NCBI GenBank assembly: GCA_937958665.1
Contig: CALGNM010000181.1
Span: 1 to 5,971, forward strand
Source: an uncultured bacterium
GTDB lineage: Bacteria > Edwardsbacteria > AC1 > EtOH8
Length of the DNA stretch: 5,971 nucleotides
Reading direction: 5' to 3'
Within the stretch, counting starts at the first letter, position 1. Every line of letters starts with the position of its first letter. The translations under genes were made by a program, and so were the position numbers. The notes beneath the pieces are model-generated. The model did no database searches and had not been told where the DNA came from. It saw nothing but the letters and a program-made list of their open reading frames with translations. Positions 1 through 5,724 of the stretch are shown here, in pieces.

Positions 1-44
1 ATCGTATTCGGTGACTGGAGTTCAGACGTGTGCTCTTCCGATCT
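1..44 (+). other. Illumina adapter contamination (not genomic)
   Basis: Bases 11-44 match the Illumina read-2/index adapter, beginning GTGACTGGAGTTCAGACGTG and ending GCTCTTCCGATCT. Bases 1-2 (AT) fit the end of the P7 segment, and bases 3-10 (CGTATTCG) would then be an 8-nt index; that last assignment is inference. Translated in the thrS frame, the adapter gives TGVQTCALPIS, a recognisable contaminant peptide; in another frame it gives CSSDL. The adapter should be trimmed, and no start codon inside it (such as GTG at 11) should be used for gene calling. Confidence 0.97.
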
Positions 45-1840
45 CGACTCCCATAAACTCGGACGCGGCCTTTGCGGCCCTGACCTTCGACTCACCGGAG
101 GGGCGCCAGGTCTACCGCCACTCGGCCAGCCACCTGATGGCCCAGGCGGTCACCGAGCTCTACCCCGGCACCAAGGTGGCCATCGGCCCGGCCATCGAGG
201 ACGGCTTCTACTACGACTTCGAGCGGGACGCCCCCTTCACCCCGGAGGACCTGGCCAAGATCGAGGCCAAGATGGCCGAGATCGTCAGGCGCGACCTGCC
301 GATAGAAAGGGAGGAGGTGCCCCGGGAGAAGGCTCTGGAGCATTTCCGGGCTTTGGGCGAGAGCTACAAGGTGGAGCTGATCACCGAACTGCCCGCCGGA
401 GAGACCATCTCCTTCTACCGCCAGGGGGACTTCGTCGACCTGTGCCGAGGGCCGCACCTGGCCTCCACTGGGCGGATAAAGTTCTTCAAGCTGCTGTCGG
501 TGGCCGGGGCCTACTGGCGGGTGGATGAGCGCAACAAGATGCTGCAGCGGATCTACGGCACCGCTTTCGACAAGAAGGAGCAGCTGGACGCCCACCTGGC
601 CAAGCCGGAGGAGATCAAGAAGCGGGACCATCGGCGGCTGGGGAAGGAGATGGACCTGTTCTCCCTGCACGAGGAGGCCGGGGCCGGGCTGGCCTTCTGG
701 CATCCCAAGGGGGCCCGGATGCGGTCCATCGTCGAGCAGCACTGGCGGGAGCGCCACTTCGCCGGGGGCTATGAGGTGCTCTACACCCCCCACATCGGCA
801 AGGAGTGGGTGTGGCAGACCTCGGGGCACCTCAAGTTCTATCGGGAGAACATGTACTCCCCGCTGGACATCGACGGGGCCAACTACTACCTCAAGCCGGT
901 CAACTGCCCGATGCAGATATTGATCTACAAGTCGGGGCACTACTCCTACCGCGACCTGCCCCTGCGGTGGGCCGAGCTGGGCACCGTCTACCGCTACGAG
1001 CGCAGCGGCACCCTGACCGGGCTCTTCCGGGTCCGAGGCTTTACCCAGGACGACGCCCACATCATCTGCACCCCGGCCCAGATGGACGACGAGATCCTGC
1101 GGGTGCTGGACTTCTCGCTGTCGATGCTGGCCGACTTCGGCTTCAAGGACGTCAAGATCGAGCTCTCGGTGCGCGACCCCCAGAATCCGGGCAAGTACGC
1201 CGGGTTGGATGATATGTGGGTCAAGGCCGAAGCTTCGCTGGTCAAGGCCCTAAAATCGCGGGGCATCGACTACCAGCGGATGGAGGGGGAGGCGGTGTTC
1301 TACGGCCCCAAGATCGACATCAAGATCCGGGACTCGCTGGCCCGGCTGTGGCAGTGCTCCACCATCCAGTTCGACTTCAACATGCCCGCGGCCTTCGACA
1401 TGACCTACATCGCCGAGGACGGCAGCAAGCAGCGGCCCTATATGGTGCACCGGGCCCTGCTGGGCTCCCTGGAGCGCTTCTTCGGGGTGCTGATCGAGCA
1501 CTATGCCGGCAACTTCCCGCTGTGGATCGCCCCGGTCCAGGTGGCGGTGATGAGCATCACCGACGCCCAAAGGGATTACGCGGCCGGGGTGGCCGACCAG
1601 CTGGCCGCGGCCGGGCTGCGGGTCAAGCGCTTTCTGGGCTCGGAGAAGGTGGGGGCCAAGATCCGGGACGCCGAGCTGGAGAAGATCCCCTACATGGCGG
1701 TGGCCGGGGCCCGGGAGGCCGCCTCGGGCCAGGTCAGCCTGCGCCGGCACGGCCAAGGGGACCTGGGGGCCAGGCCGGTGGCGGAGCTGATCGCCAAACT
1801 GAGGGCCGAGGTGGATGGCAAGGCCCGGCCGGAGGATTAG
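45..1840 (+). CDS. thrS: Threonyl-tRNA synthetase, 5'-truncated by contig end
   Basis: This class II synthetase charges tRNA-Thr with threonine in the cytoplasm and hydrolyses mischarged Ser-tRNA-Thr. Residue numbers below count from base 11. Only the tail of the N-terminal TGS domain remains. The editing domain shows HSASH (H37, H41) and CRGPH (C145, H149), equivalent to E. coli H73/H77 and C182/H186. The catalytic core (about 210-500) has the zinc ligands C299 (NCPM), H350 (DDAH) and H480 (MVHR), a motif 2 YRYERSGTLTGLFRVRGFTQ, and a motif 3 HRALLGSLERF. The anticodon-binding domain fills about 505-600 and contains EKVGAKIRDAELEKIPYM. Aligning H37 with E. coli H73 implies that about 48 native residues are missing; residues 1-12 are adapter translation. 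The frame is intact to TAG at 1838. A small ORF follows 37 nt later instead of infC. The gene is partial only because the contig ends here. Confidence 0.98.
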
Positions 1841-1865
1841 GATAGGCCAAACATGGGGGGAGCTT

Positions 1866-1870
1866 GGTGA
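1866..1870 (+). promoter_or_regulatory. Shine-Dalgarno GGTGA for the 70-aa ORF
   Basis: GGTGA lies 7 nt upstream of ATG 1878. It pairs with the UCACC end of 16S rRNA, and the same motif at the same spacing precedes galE. This favours ATG 1878 over the in-frame ATG at 1815, which lies inside thrS and would overlap it. Confidence 0.55.
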
Positions 1871-1877
1871 AACAGAC

Positions 1878-2090
1878 ATGAAGCAGCTGGAAAAAAACAT
1901 CCCAATGGGATGGCAGACGGCCGCCCGGGCTCTGGATGACGACCGGCGGGCCAGGATCCGAAAGGCCGACACCAGGGAGTTCGTCCGGCTATGCAGCGGC
2001 CTGCTGGCCCGGCATATCGGGAGGCTGGCCCCGCGACGCGGTTCGGGGCTGGTGGAGCAGCAGAAGCGCTTCCGGAGGCTGTCCCGGTGA
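1878..2090 (+). CDS. Small basic hypothetical protein (70 aa) coupled to a nucleotidyltransferase
   Basis: I do not recognise the family. The protein starts MKQLEKNIPMGWQTAARALD and is strongly basic, with about 19 Arg/Lys against 7 Asp/Glu. It ends in an Arg-rich tail (KRFRRLSR). It looks mostly helical, with no signal peptide or membrane segment. The start at ATG 1878 is supported by GGTGA 7 nt upstream; an in-frame ATG at 1815 would give 91 aa but overlaps thrS. Its TGA stop overlaps the GTG start of the next gene (GTGA, 2087-2090), so the two are probably translationally coupled. A small protein preceding a nucleotidyltransferase could be its antitoxin or partner, but this rests on position only. 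High third-position GC matches the neighbours and supports real coding. It could instead be an uncharacterised small protein unrelated in function to the downstream gene. Confidence 0.7.
   Translation: MKQLEKNIPMGWQTAARALDDDRRARIRKADTREFVRLCSGLLARHIGRLAPRRGSGLVEQQKRFRRLSR
2074..2078 (+). promoter_or_regulatory. Shine-Dalgarno GGAGG fixing the GTG start at 2087
   Basis: GGAGG sits inside the end of the 70-aa ORF, 8 nt upstream of GTG 2087. It decides the nucleotidyltransferase start in favour of GTG 2087. The longer in-frame ATG at 1991 would add 32 Ala/Pro/Gly-rich residues read from the out-of-frame interior of the upstream gene. Confidence 0.8.
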
Positions 2091-2650
2091 TCGAGCTGGT
2101 CCGCACCGCATCGGAGGTGCAGGAATTTGCCGAGGCCCGGGGCTGGAGGTTCTGCTTCATCGGAGGCCTGGCGGTGCTGCGCTGGGGGGAGCCCCGGTTC
2201 ACCGCCGACATCGACCTGACCCTGATCACCGGGTTCGGCGGAGAACCTCCTTACCTTGACGCCCTGCTGGCCCGGTTTGAGCCCCGGTTCCCCAAGATGA
2301 GGGAGTTTGCCCTGAAAAACCGGGTGGTGCTGCTGCAGTCGAAGGAGGGGTACCCGATAGACATCGCCTTGGGGGCCCTGGCTTTTGAGGAGGGGATGGT
2401 CGAGCGCAGCACCCCCTATGACTACGCCGAGGGAATCAAGCTGCGGACCTGCGGGGCCGAGGATCTGGTGGTGATGAAGGCCTTTGCCGGGCGTGACCGG
2501 GACTGGTCGGACATCGAGGGGATAGCCATCCGGCAGTCCGACAGCCTTGACTGGCGGCATATCCTCGGCCAATTGGGCCAACTGTCGGGGGCCGGAGACA
2601 TCAGGGGCGCCCTTGGCCGGCTGGAAGAGCTGAGGAAGCACCTCCAATGA
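2087..2650 (+). CDS. Nucleotidyltransferase-fold protein, AbiEii/DUF6036-like (MNT)
   Basis: This is a 187-aa protein with the Pol-beta-type minimal nucleotidyltransferase signature. GG at 26-27 (FIGGLAVLRWG) is followed by RFTADIDL with D41 and D43, and a third acidic residue D92 lies in YPIDIAL. These are the expected metal-binding carboxylates. The C-terminal half carries AEDLVVMKAFAGRDRDWSDIEG (K131, D139, D142), resembling the AEDL-K-R-D-DI segment of AbiEii-type toxins and related proteins. Such enzymes transfer a nucleotide to an RNA, protein or small molecule; the target here is unknown. The GTG start is supported by GGAGG 8 nt upstream and by the 4-bp overlap with the preceding stop. 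All three carboxylates are present, so activity is plausible. The toxin role is inference; stand-alone members of these families also occur. Confidence 0.88.
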   Translation: MIELVRTASEVQEFAEARGWRFCFIGGLAVLRWGEPRFTADIDLTLITGFGGEPPYLDALLARFEPRFPKMREFALKNRVVLLQSKEGYPIDIALGALAFEEGMVERSTPYDYAEGIKLRTCGAEDLVVMKAFAGRDRDWSDIEGIAIRQSDSLDWRHILGQLGQLSGAGDIRGALGRLEELRKHLQ

Positions 2651-2690
2651 TGGCCCCCTCCGTCAGGCGGCAAAAAAAGCAAAGCTTGAA

Positions 2691-2715
2691 AAGCAACGCT
2701 TGCTTCATTTCATTT
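2691..2715 (+). terminator. Possible weak intrinsic terminator
   Basis: AAGCAA (2691-2696), loop CGC, and TTGCTT (2700-2705) form a 6-bp stem, followed by the T-rich stretch CATTTCATTTT. It lies 40 nt after the nucleotidyltransferase stop, where a terminator would be expected. The stem is short and AT-biased and there is no clean T-run, so this is a weak call. Confidence 0.25.
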
Positions 2716-2750
2716 TGAATATTGCCAGCCAGCGGGGTGTTTGGCCGCAA

Positions 2751-2910
2751 AACGGACCAATGATTGCGCCAAATTCCAGCCCCATTTCAAATTAGTCATT
2801 ACCAGAGGGACGCATTTGGGCAAAATAGTCCCGGTGAGAGGGACATAAGGGAAGCCTGATCCGGAAGGGATCGGCGGCCGGAGGGGCCGGGGGAATAGAA
2901 CGGACCAATG
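2751..2910 (+). repeat. 12-bp direct repeat bracketing a 136-bp segment
   Basis: AACGGACCAATG occurs at 2751-2762 and again at 2899-2910, 148 nt apart. The enclosed segment contains the GGGAC/GTCCC elements and two hairpins. Exact 12-bp duplication could mark the ends of an inserted element or repeat unit, but no terminal inverted repeats or transposase are visible. Confidence 0.45.
2858..2889. repeat. Two adjacent 5-bp hairpins with purine pentaloops
   Basis: GATCC-GGAAG-GGATC (2858-2872) and CGGCC-GGAGG-GGCCG (2875-2889) each form a 5-bp stem with a 5-nt GGRRG loop, separated by 2 nt. They lie 53 nt upstream of galE, in its probable leader or promoter region. No T-run follows, so they are not simple terminators. 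Confidence 0.45.
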
Positions 2911-2929
2911 GTTAAAAATCGGAACATCG

Positions 2930-2934
2930 GGTGA
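2930..2934 (+). promoter_or_regulatory. Shine-Dalgarno GGTGA for galE
   Basis: GGTGA lies 7 nt upstream of the TTG start at 2942, the same motif and spacing as for the ORF at 1878. It supports the rare TTG start, which places the NAD-binding loop at the normal distance from the N-terminus. Confidence 0.65.
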
Positions 2935-2941
2935 GAAACGC

Positions 2942-3970
2942 TTGAACAAAGACCTGCCCAAGATCCTGGTCACCGGGGGGTGCGGCTACATCGGCTCGCA
3001 CACCATCGTCAGCCTGCTGGAGCGGGGATACCAGGTGGTCTCGGTGGACGACCACTCCCGCTCCCGGCCCGAGGTGCTGCAGGGGATCCGGGAGATCACC
3101 GGGGCCCAGGTCCCCAATTACCGGGTGGACCTGAAAGATAGGGAGGCCACCTTAAGGGTCTTCCAGGAGAACCCCGGCCTGGCGGCGGTGGTCCACTTCG
3201 CGGCCTACAAGTCGGTGGCCGAGTCGGTGGCCCGGCCCCTCTTGTATTTCGACAATAACAACGGGGCCCTGTCCTCGGTGCTGGCGGCCATGGAGCAATT
3301 CAAGGTCCGGTCCCTGGTGTTCTCCAGCTCCTGCACCGTCTACGGCCGGGCGGAAAAATTGCCGGTGACCGAGGACACCCCGCTGGCCCCGCCGGAATGC
3401 CCCTATGCCCGGACCAAGCTGATGGGCGAGCAGATGATCTCCGACTTCGCCGCCAGCTACCCGGGCCGCTTTGTATCCTTGCGGTACTTCAACCCGGCCG
3501 GGGCCCATGAATCGGCCCGGATCGGGGAGAACCCGGTGGGCAAGCCCGACAACCTGGTGCCCAACATCACCATGTTCGCCGCCGGGCGCCTGCCGGAGCT
3601 GGTGGTCCACGGCGCTGACTACGAAACCCGGGACGGCAGCTGCATCCGGGACTACGTCCATGTGATGGACATCGCCCGGGCCCACGTGGACGCCCTGGGC
3701 TATCTGGAGAGGGCCGGGGCCGACGGCGGGCATCAGTTCTTCAACCTGGGCTCGGGGAAGGGCACCACCGTGCTGGAGCTGCTCAAGGCCTTCGAGCGGG
3801 CCAACGATATCAAGCTGGACTATCAAATAGGGCCCCGCCGGCCGGGGGATCTGCCGGCCATGTACGCCGACCGGCGGCGGGCCACCCAGGAGCTGGGCTG
3901 GGAGCCCCAGTACGGGCTGGAGGAGATGATGCGCAGCGCCTGGGCCTGGGAGCAAAGGCGCAGCGGCTGA
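2942..3970 (+). CDS. galE: UDP-glucose 4-epimerase
   Basis: This is a complete 342-aa cytoplasmic extended short-chain dehydrogenase/reductase. It interconverts UDP-galactose and UDP-glucose (Leloir pathway; also supplies sugars for surface polysaccharides). The N-terminal Rossmann loop is TGGCGYIG (G12, G15, G18), and D36/D37 in SVDDHS lie at the end of beta-2. The catalytic triad is visible: S130 in SSSCTVYG, and Y155 and K159 in YARTK; the 25-residue Ser-Tyr spacing equals E. coli S124-Y149. Substrate-domain motifs include RYFNPAGAHESARIGE, NLVPNI, RDGSCIRDYVHVMDIA and RRPGDLPAMYAD. Met307 occupies the gate position equivalent to E. coli Tyr299 and human Cys307, so UDP-GlcNAc/GalNAc use cannot be excluded. 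The start is TTG with GGTGA 7 nt upstream. The gene stands alone, with no galactose or polysaccharide genes adjacent. Other UDP-sugar epimerases are less likely given the full set of GalE motifs. Confidence 0.95.
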   Translation: MNKDLPKILVTGGCGYIGSHTIVSLLERGYQVVSVDDHSRSRPEVLQGIREITGAQVPNYRVDLKDREATLRVFQENPGLAAVVHFAAYKSVAESVARPLLYFDNNNGALSSVLAAMEQFKVRSLVFSSSCTVYGRAEKLPVTEDTPLAPPECPYARTKLMGEQMISDFAASYPGRFVSLRYFNPAGAHESARIGENPVGKPDNLVPNITMFAAGRLPELVVHGADYETRDGSCIRDYVHVMDIARAHVDALGYLERAGADGGHQFFNLGSGKGTTVLELLKAFERANDIKLDYQIGPRRPGDLPAMYADRRRATQELGWEPQYGLEEMMRSAWAWEQRRSG

Positions 3971-3979
3971 AGCGGCTGA
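3962..3979 (+). repeat. 9-bp tandem duplication over the galE stop
   Basis: AGCGGCTGA is present twice back to back (3962-3970 and 3971-3979). The first copy contains the galE TGA. This is probably a small local duplication that left the C-terminus unchanged. Confidence 0.7.
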
Positions 3980-4003
3980 GGGGCAGGGCAACGGACTAAA
4001 TAA

Positions 4004-4150
4004 ATGGAAAACGTGGATTGTGAAGAATGGAGCTTGCAGCGAATAGCGGAACAGGGAATGCCAGACAGCTGGCTGCCAACGGCAGGAGAAAACCTGCAAA
4101 GGAAATTTAAGAGAGGCAAACCCGGTAAAGGTAATGTAAATATAAAGTAA
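4004..4150 (+). CDS. Doubtful small ORF (48 aa)
   Basis: ATG 4004 opens an uninterrupted frame of 48 codons, starting MENVDCEEWSLQRIAEQGMP and ending in the lysine-rich RKFKRGKPGKGNVNIK. Its TAA lies inside the left arm of the 34-bp palindrome. There is no convincing Shine-Dalgarno; the nearest purine-rich stretch is about 18 nt upstream. The frame does not show the strong GC3 bias of the neighbouring genes, and I recognise no family. It may be a real small protein, a remnant of a decayed gene, or chance. Confidence 0.2.
   Translation: MENVDCEEWSLQRIAEQGMPDSWLPTAGENLQRKFKRGKPGKGNVNIK
4060..4097 (+). repeat. Cluster of short, partly exclusive hairpins
   Basis: GCCAG-ACAG-CTGGC (4060-4073) is followed directly by TGCC-AAC-GGCA (4074-4084). 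The latter competes with GCAGG-AGAAAA-CCTGC (4082-4097). The hairpins lie between galE and the ATPase gene. No T-run follows, so I do not call a terminator. Stems of 4-5 bp can occur by chance. Confidence 0.35.
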
Positions 4151-4171
4151 AGTATACTTTACTTTATATTT
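4138..4171. repeat. Perfect 34-bp palindrome (candidate operator)
   Basis: The half-site AAATATAAAGTAAAGTA (4138-4154) is followed immediately by its exact reverse complement (4155-4171), with no spacer. The centre reads AAAGTATACTTT. It is AT-only except for two G and two C, in a GC-rich genome, and ends 22 nt before the ATPase start. It overlaps the -35-like element of the candidate promoter. Its zero-spacer symmetry suits binding of a dimeric regulator better than a transcript hairpin, and with AT stems and no tail it is not a typical terminator. The function is inferred. Confidence 0.85.
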
Positions 4172-4186
4172 GATATATGGTAAACT
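4158..4186 (+). promoter_or_regulatory. Candidate sigma-70-type promoter, possibly leaderless
   Basis: TTTACT (4158-4163, 4 of 6 matches to TTGACA) and TAAACT (4181-4186, 4 of 6 matches to TATAAT) are separated by exactly 17 nt. Transcription would start at about 4193, next to ATG 4194, giving a leaderless mRNA. That agrees with the absence of a Shine-Dalgarno before this gene. The -35-like box lies inside the right arm of the palindrome, so a bound regulator would block it. In AT-rich DNA such matches are easy to find, so confidence is modest. Confidence 0.35.
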
Positions 4187-4193
4187 ATGATTT

Positions 4194-5423
4194 ATGTTTG
4201 ACAGGAAGCTTAGGACGGAAATAGCCAAATATCTGGCAGCCAGGGACATCATAGTGATCCATGGCGCCCGGCAGGTCGGCAAGACCACCCTGATGCAGAT
4301 GCTGGGCCGCGAACTGCCGGGGTCCGACCAGCACTACCTGGACCTGGAGGACAGTCGGATGCTGGGGCTCTGCGAAGAGGGCCCGGAGGCGGTGGTGGAT
4401 CATCTCCGGCAGCTTGGTCTTTATACCGGACAGAAAAGATTCTATCTGTTGATAGATGAGATCCAATATCATTCCAGCCCGTCCTCGTTCCTCAAGCTCT
4501 TCCATGACCACCAGACCGCCTTCAAGCTGATCGTATCCGGCTCTTCCAGCTTTGAAATAAAAAAGAAGTTCCGGGATTCGCTGGCCGGACGAACAGTCAA
4601 TTTTACCCTGTACCCCCTTGATTTCGATGAATTCCTGGTCTTCAGGGGCCGGCAGCCCGCACCGGCCGGCGGCAACGTCTCCCTTCCGCTGAGGCGCGAA
4701 CTGGAAACGCTTTACCGCGAATACGCCCTTTACGGGGGATATCCCAAGATCGTGTTGACCGAATCCCTGGAGATCAAGGAGAAATACCTCCAGCAGATCA
4801 TAGACACTTATGTAAAAAAGGACATCCGGGACCTGGGCAACATCCGGGATCTGTCCAAGTTCAACAACCTGCTGAGGGTGCTGGCCGAGCAGAGCGGTAG
4901 CCTGCTTAATGTGACCGAACTGGCCAACACCGCCAGGTTGTCCAGACCAACGGTGGAGCAGTACCTGTTCATCCTGGAGAACACTTACGTCATCCGGCTG
5001 GTCAGGCCGTTCTCCGGAAACCTCCGCTCCGAATTGTTCAAAACGCCCAAGGTCTATTTTTTGGATTCCGGCCTGATGCAGCTGCTTTCGGACCGGAGGC
5101 TTCCGGCGGAACTGGGCGGCGGAGCCTTTGAGACGGCGGTGTTCTCCGACCTGGCCAAGGGGGATTTTAACGAACCCCTGTTTTGGCGCACCCAGGACAG
5201 GAAGGAGATAGATTTCATCCTGCCGGGTAAAAGACGGGCCATTCCTCTGGAAGTAAAGCTGAATGCCGCAGGGTTTAAGGCAGCCGCCATGATTTCGTTC
5301 ATGGAGCATTATGGCATTAAAACAGGCTATTGCCTGAGCCTGGCGGGCGACCGACTGCCGGGAGGCACCGGAATCGAACTGATCCGCCCTTGGGAGCTGA
5401 AAAGGCTGGCAGGCCGCGGCTGA
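4194..5423 (+). CDS. AAA_14/DUF4143 ATPase
   Basis: This is a complete 409-aa protein of the AAA_14-DUF4143 family, whose cellular role is not established. The Walker A motif is GARQVGKTT (G24-T32). Walker B is YLLIDEIQ with D88 and E89. Next come a sensor-like VSGSSS (114-119), the family motif LAGR (130-133) with YPLDFDEFL after it, and YGGYPK (180-185). A winged-helix-like segment lies at about 239-278 (NVTELANTARLSRPTVEQYL). The C-terminal DUF4143 part contains KEIDFIL...PLEVK with D340, E353 and K355, spaced like a PD-(D/E)xK nuclease core. Length is normal for the family. The start at ATG 4194 places Walker A at the usual distance but has no Shine-Dalgarno. The gene is flanked by the 34-bp palindrome upstream and by a repeat array beginning at its stop codon, typical of a mobile or accessory gene. 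Nuclease activity is unproven. Confidence 0.93.
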   Translation: MFDRKLRTEIAKYLAARDIIVIHGARQVGKTTLMQMLGRELPGSDQHYLDLEDSRMLGLCEEGPEAVVDHLRQLGLYTGQKRFYLLIDEIQYHSSPSSFLKLFHDHQTAFKLIVSGSSSFEIKKKFRDSLAGRTVNFTLYPLDFDEFLVFRGRQPAPAGGNVSLPLRRELETLYREYALYGGYPKIVLTESLEIKEKYLQQIIDTYVKKDIRDLGNIRDLSKFNNLLRVLAEQSGSLLNVTELANTARLSRPTVEQYLFILENTYVIRLVRPFSGNLRSELFKTPKVYFLDSGLMQLLSDRRLPAELGGGAFETAVFSDLAKGDFNEPLFWRTQDRKEIDFILPGKRRAIPLEVKLNAAGFKAAAMISFMEHYGIKTGYCLSLAGDRLPGGTGIELIRPWELKRLAGRG

Positions 5424-5434
5424 AGGCTTTGTGG

Positions 5435-5521
5435 ATTCCCCTTTACAGGGGAATGACAAGAGGGACAGGGATGACAGAACCCGGAGCAATGACCCCATGT
5501 CATACTCGAGCAATCGAGTAT
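5435..5521. repeat. Composite repeat, unit 1
   Basis: The A core is ATTCCCCTTTACAGGGGAAT (5435-5454), with a 47-nt linker and a B hairpin with a perfect 8-bp stem and GCAA loop (5502-5521). Repeat homology extends upstream to about 5425, immediately after the ATPase stop at 5421-5423. Confidence 0.9.
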
Positions 5522-5534
5522 CCAGGCCTTGTGG

Positions 5535-5605
5535 ATCCCCCTTTGCAGGGGAATGACGGGAAGAATGGGATGACGGAGTGGTGTCATACTCGAGCAATTG
5601 AGTAT
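5535..5605. repeat. Composite repeat, unit 2 (shortened)
   Basis: The A core (5535-5554) has C for T at its third base, which breaks one stem pair. The linker is 31 nt. The B hairpin (5586-5605) reads ATACTCGA-GCAA-TTGAGTAT, so one G-C pair becomes a G-U wobble in RNA. Confidence 0.9.
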
Positions 5606-5619
5606 CCAGGCTCTTATGG

Positions 5620-5706
5620 ATTCCCCTTTGCAGGGGAATGACAAAAGGGACAGGGATGACAGAACCCGGAGCAACGACCCCATGTCATACTCGAGCAATC
5701 GAGTAT
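5620..5706. repeat. Composite repeat, unit 3
   Basis: The A core is ATTCCCCTTTGCAGGGGAAT (5620-5639) and the B hairpin is at 5687-5706. It differs from unit 1 at 5630, 5645 and 5675 only, over 96 aligned positions, and lies exactly 185 nt downstream. This suggests recent duplication or gene-conversion-like exchange. Confidence 0.9.
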
Positions 5707-5724
5707 CCAGGCCTTTATGGATTG

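Larger units (their letters stand above)
2651..2941. other. Intergenic region with short hairpins, no credible gene
   Basis: This 291-nt stretch separates the nucleotidyltransferase from galE. It holds a weak hairpin with a T-rich tail (2691-2715), a 12-bp direct repeat (2751-2762 and 2899-2910), and GGGAC/GTCCC/GGGAC segments (2807-2811, 2828-2832, 2840-2844). It also has two adjacent 5-bp hairpins (2858-2889). A minus-strand ORF of 87 codons crosses most of it but has no recognisable domain and overlaps the galE start. I could not place a confident promoter for galE here. Confidence 0.6.

Noticed and set aside
28-528. + strand ORF beginning CSSDL
   Set aside because: It starts in adapter sequence in a frame different from thrS; the translation is a contaminant plus a shadow.
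92-1060. 322-codon minus-strand ORF opposite thrS
   Set aside because: It is antisense to the fully motif-supported thrS. Its Leu/Val/Gly/Pro-rich translation shows no domain and is a normal shadow of GC-rich coding sequence.
1991-2086. 32-residue N-terminal extension of the nucleotidyltransferase from ATG 1991
   Set aside because: The segment is the out-of-frame interior of the 70-aa gene, whereas GTG 2087 has GGAGG at 8 nt and a GTGA overlap.
1250-2647. 465-codon minus-strand ORF
   Set aside because: It spans three + strand coding regions with no recognisable motif; it is a high-GC antisense artefact.
2710-2973. 87-codon minus-strand ORF in the intergenic region
   Set aside because: No recognisable family, it overlaps the galE start antisense, and it is probably a translation of repeat-like intergenic DNA.
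4138-4171. Palindrome as a rho-independent terminator for galE
   Set aside because: The stem is nearly all A-T with no GC-rich base and no separate U-tract, it has no loop, and it lies about 170 nt from the galE stop; an operator-type role fits better.
3152-4288. 378-codon minus-strand ORF opposite galE
   Set aside because: It runs antisense through galE, the intergenic palindrome and the ATPase start, and shows no domain.
5425-5720. CRISPR array
   Set aside because: Only three units of unequal length are present. The sequence between the palindromes is itself repeated rather than unique, and there are no cas genes.
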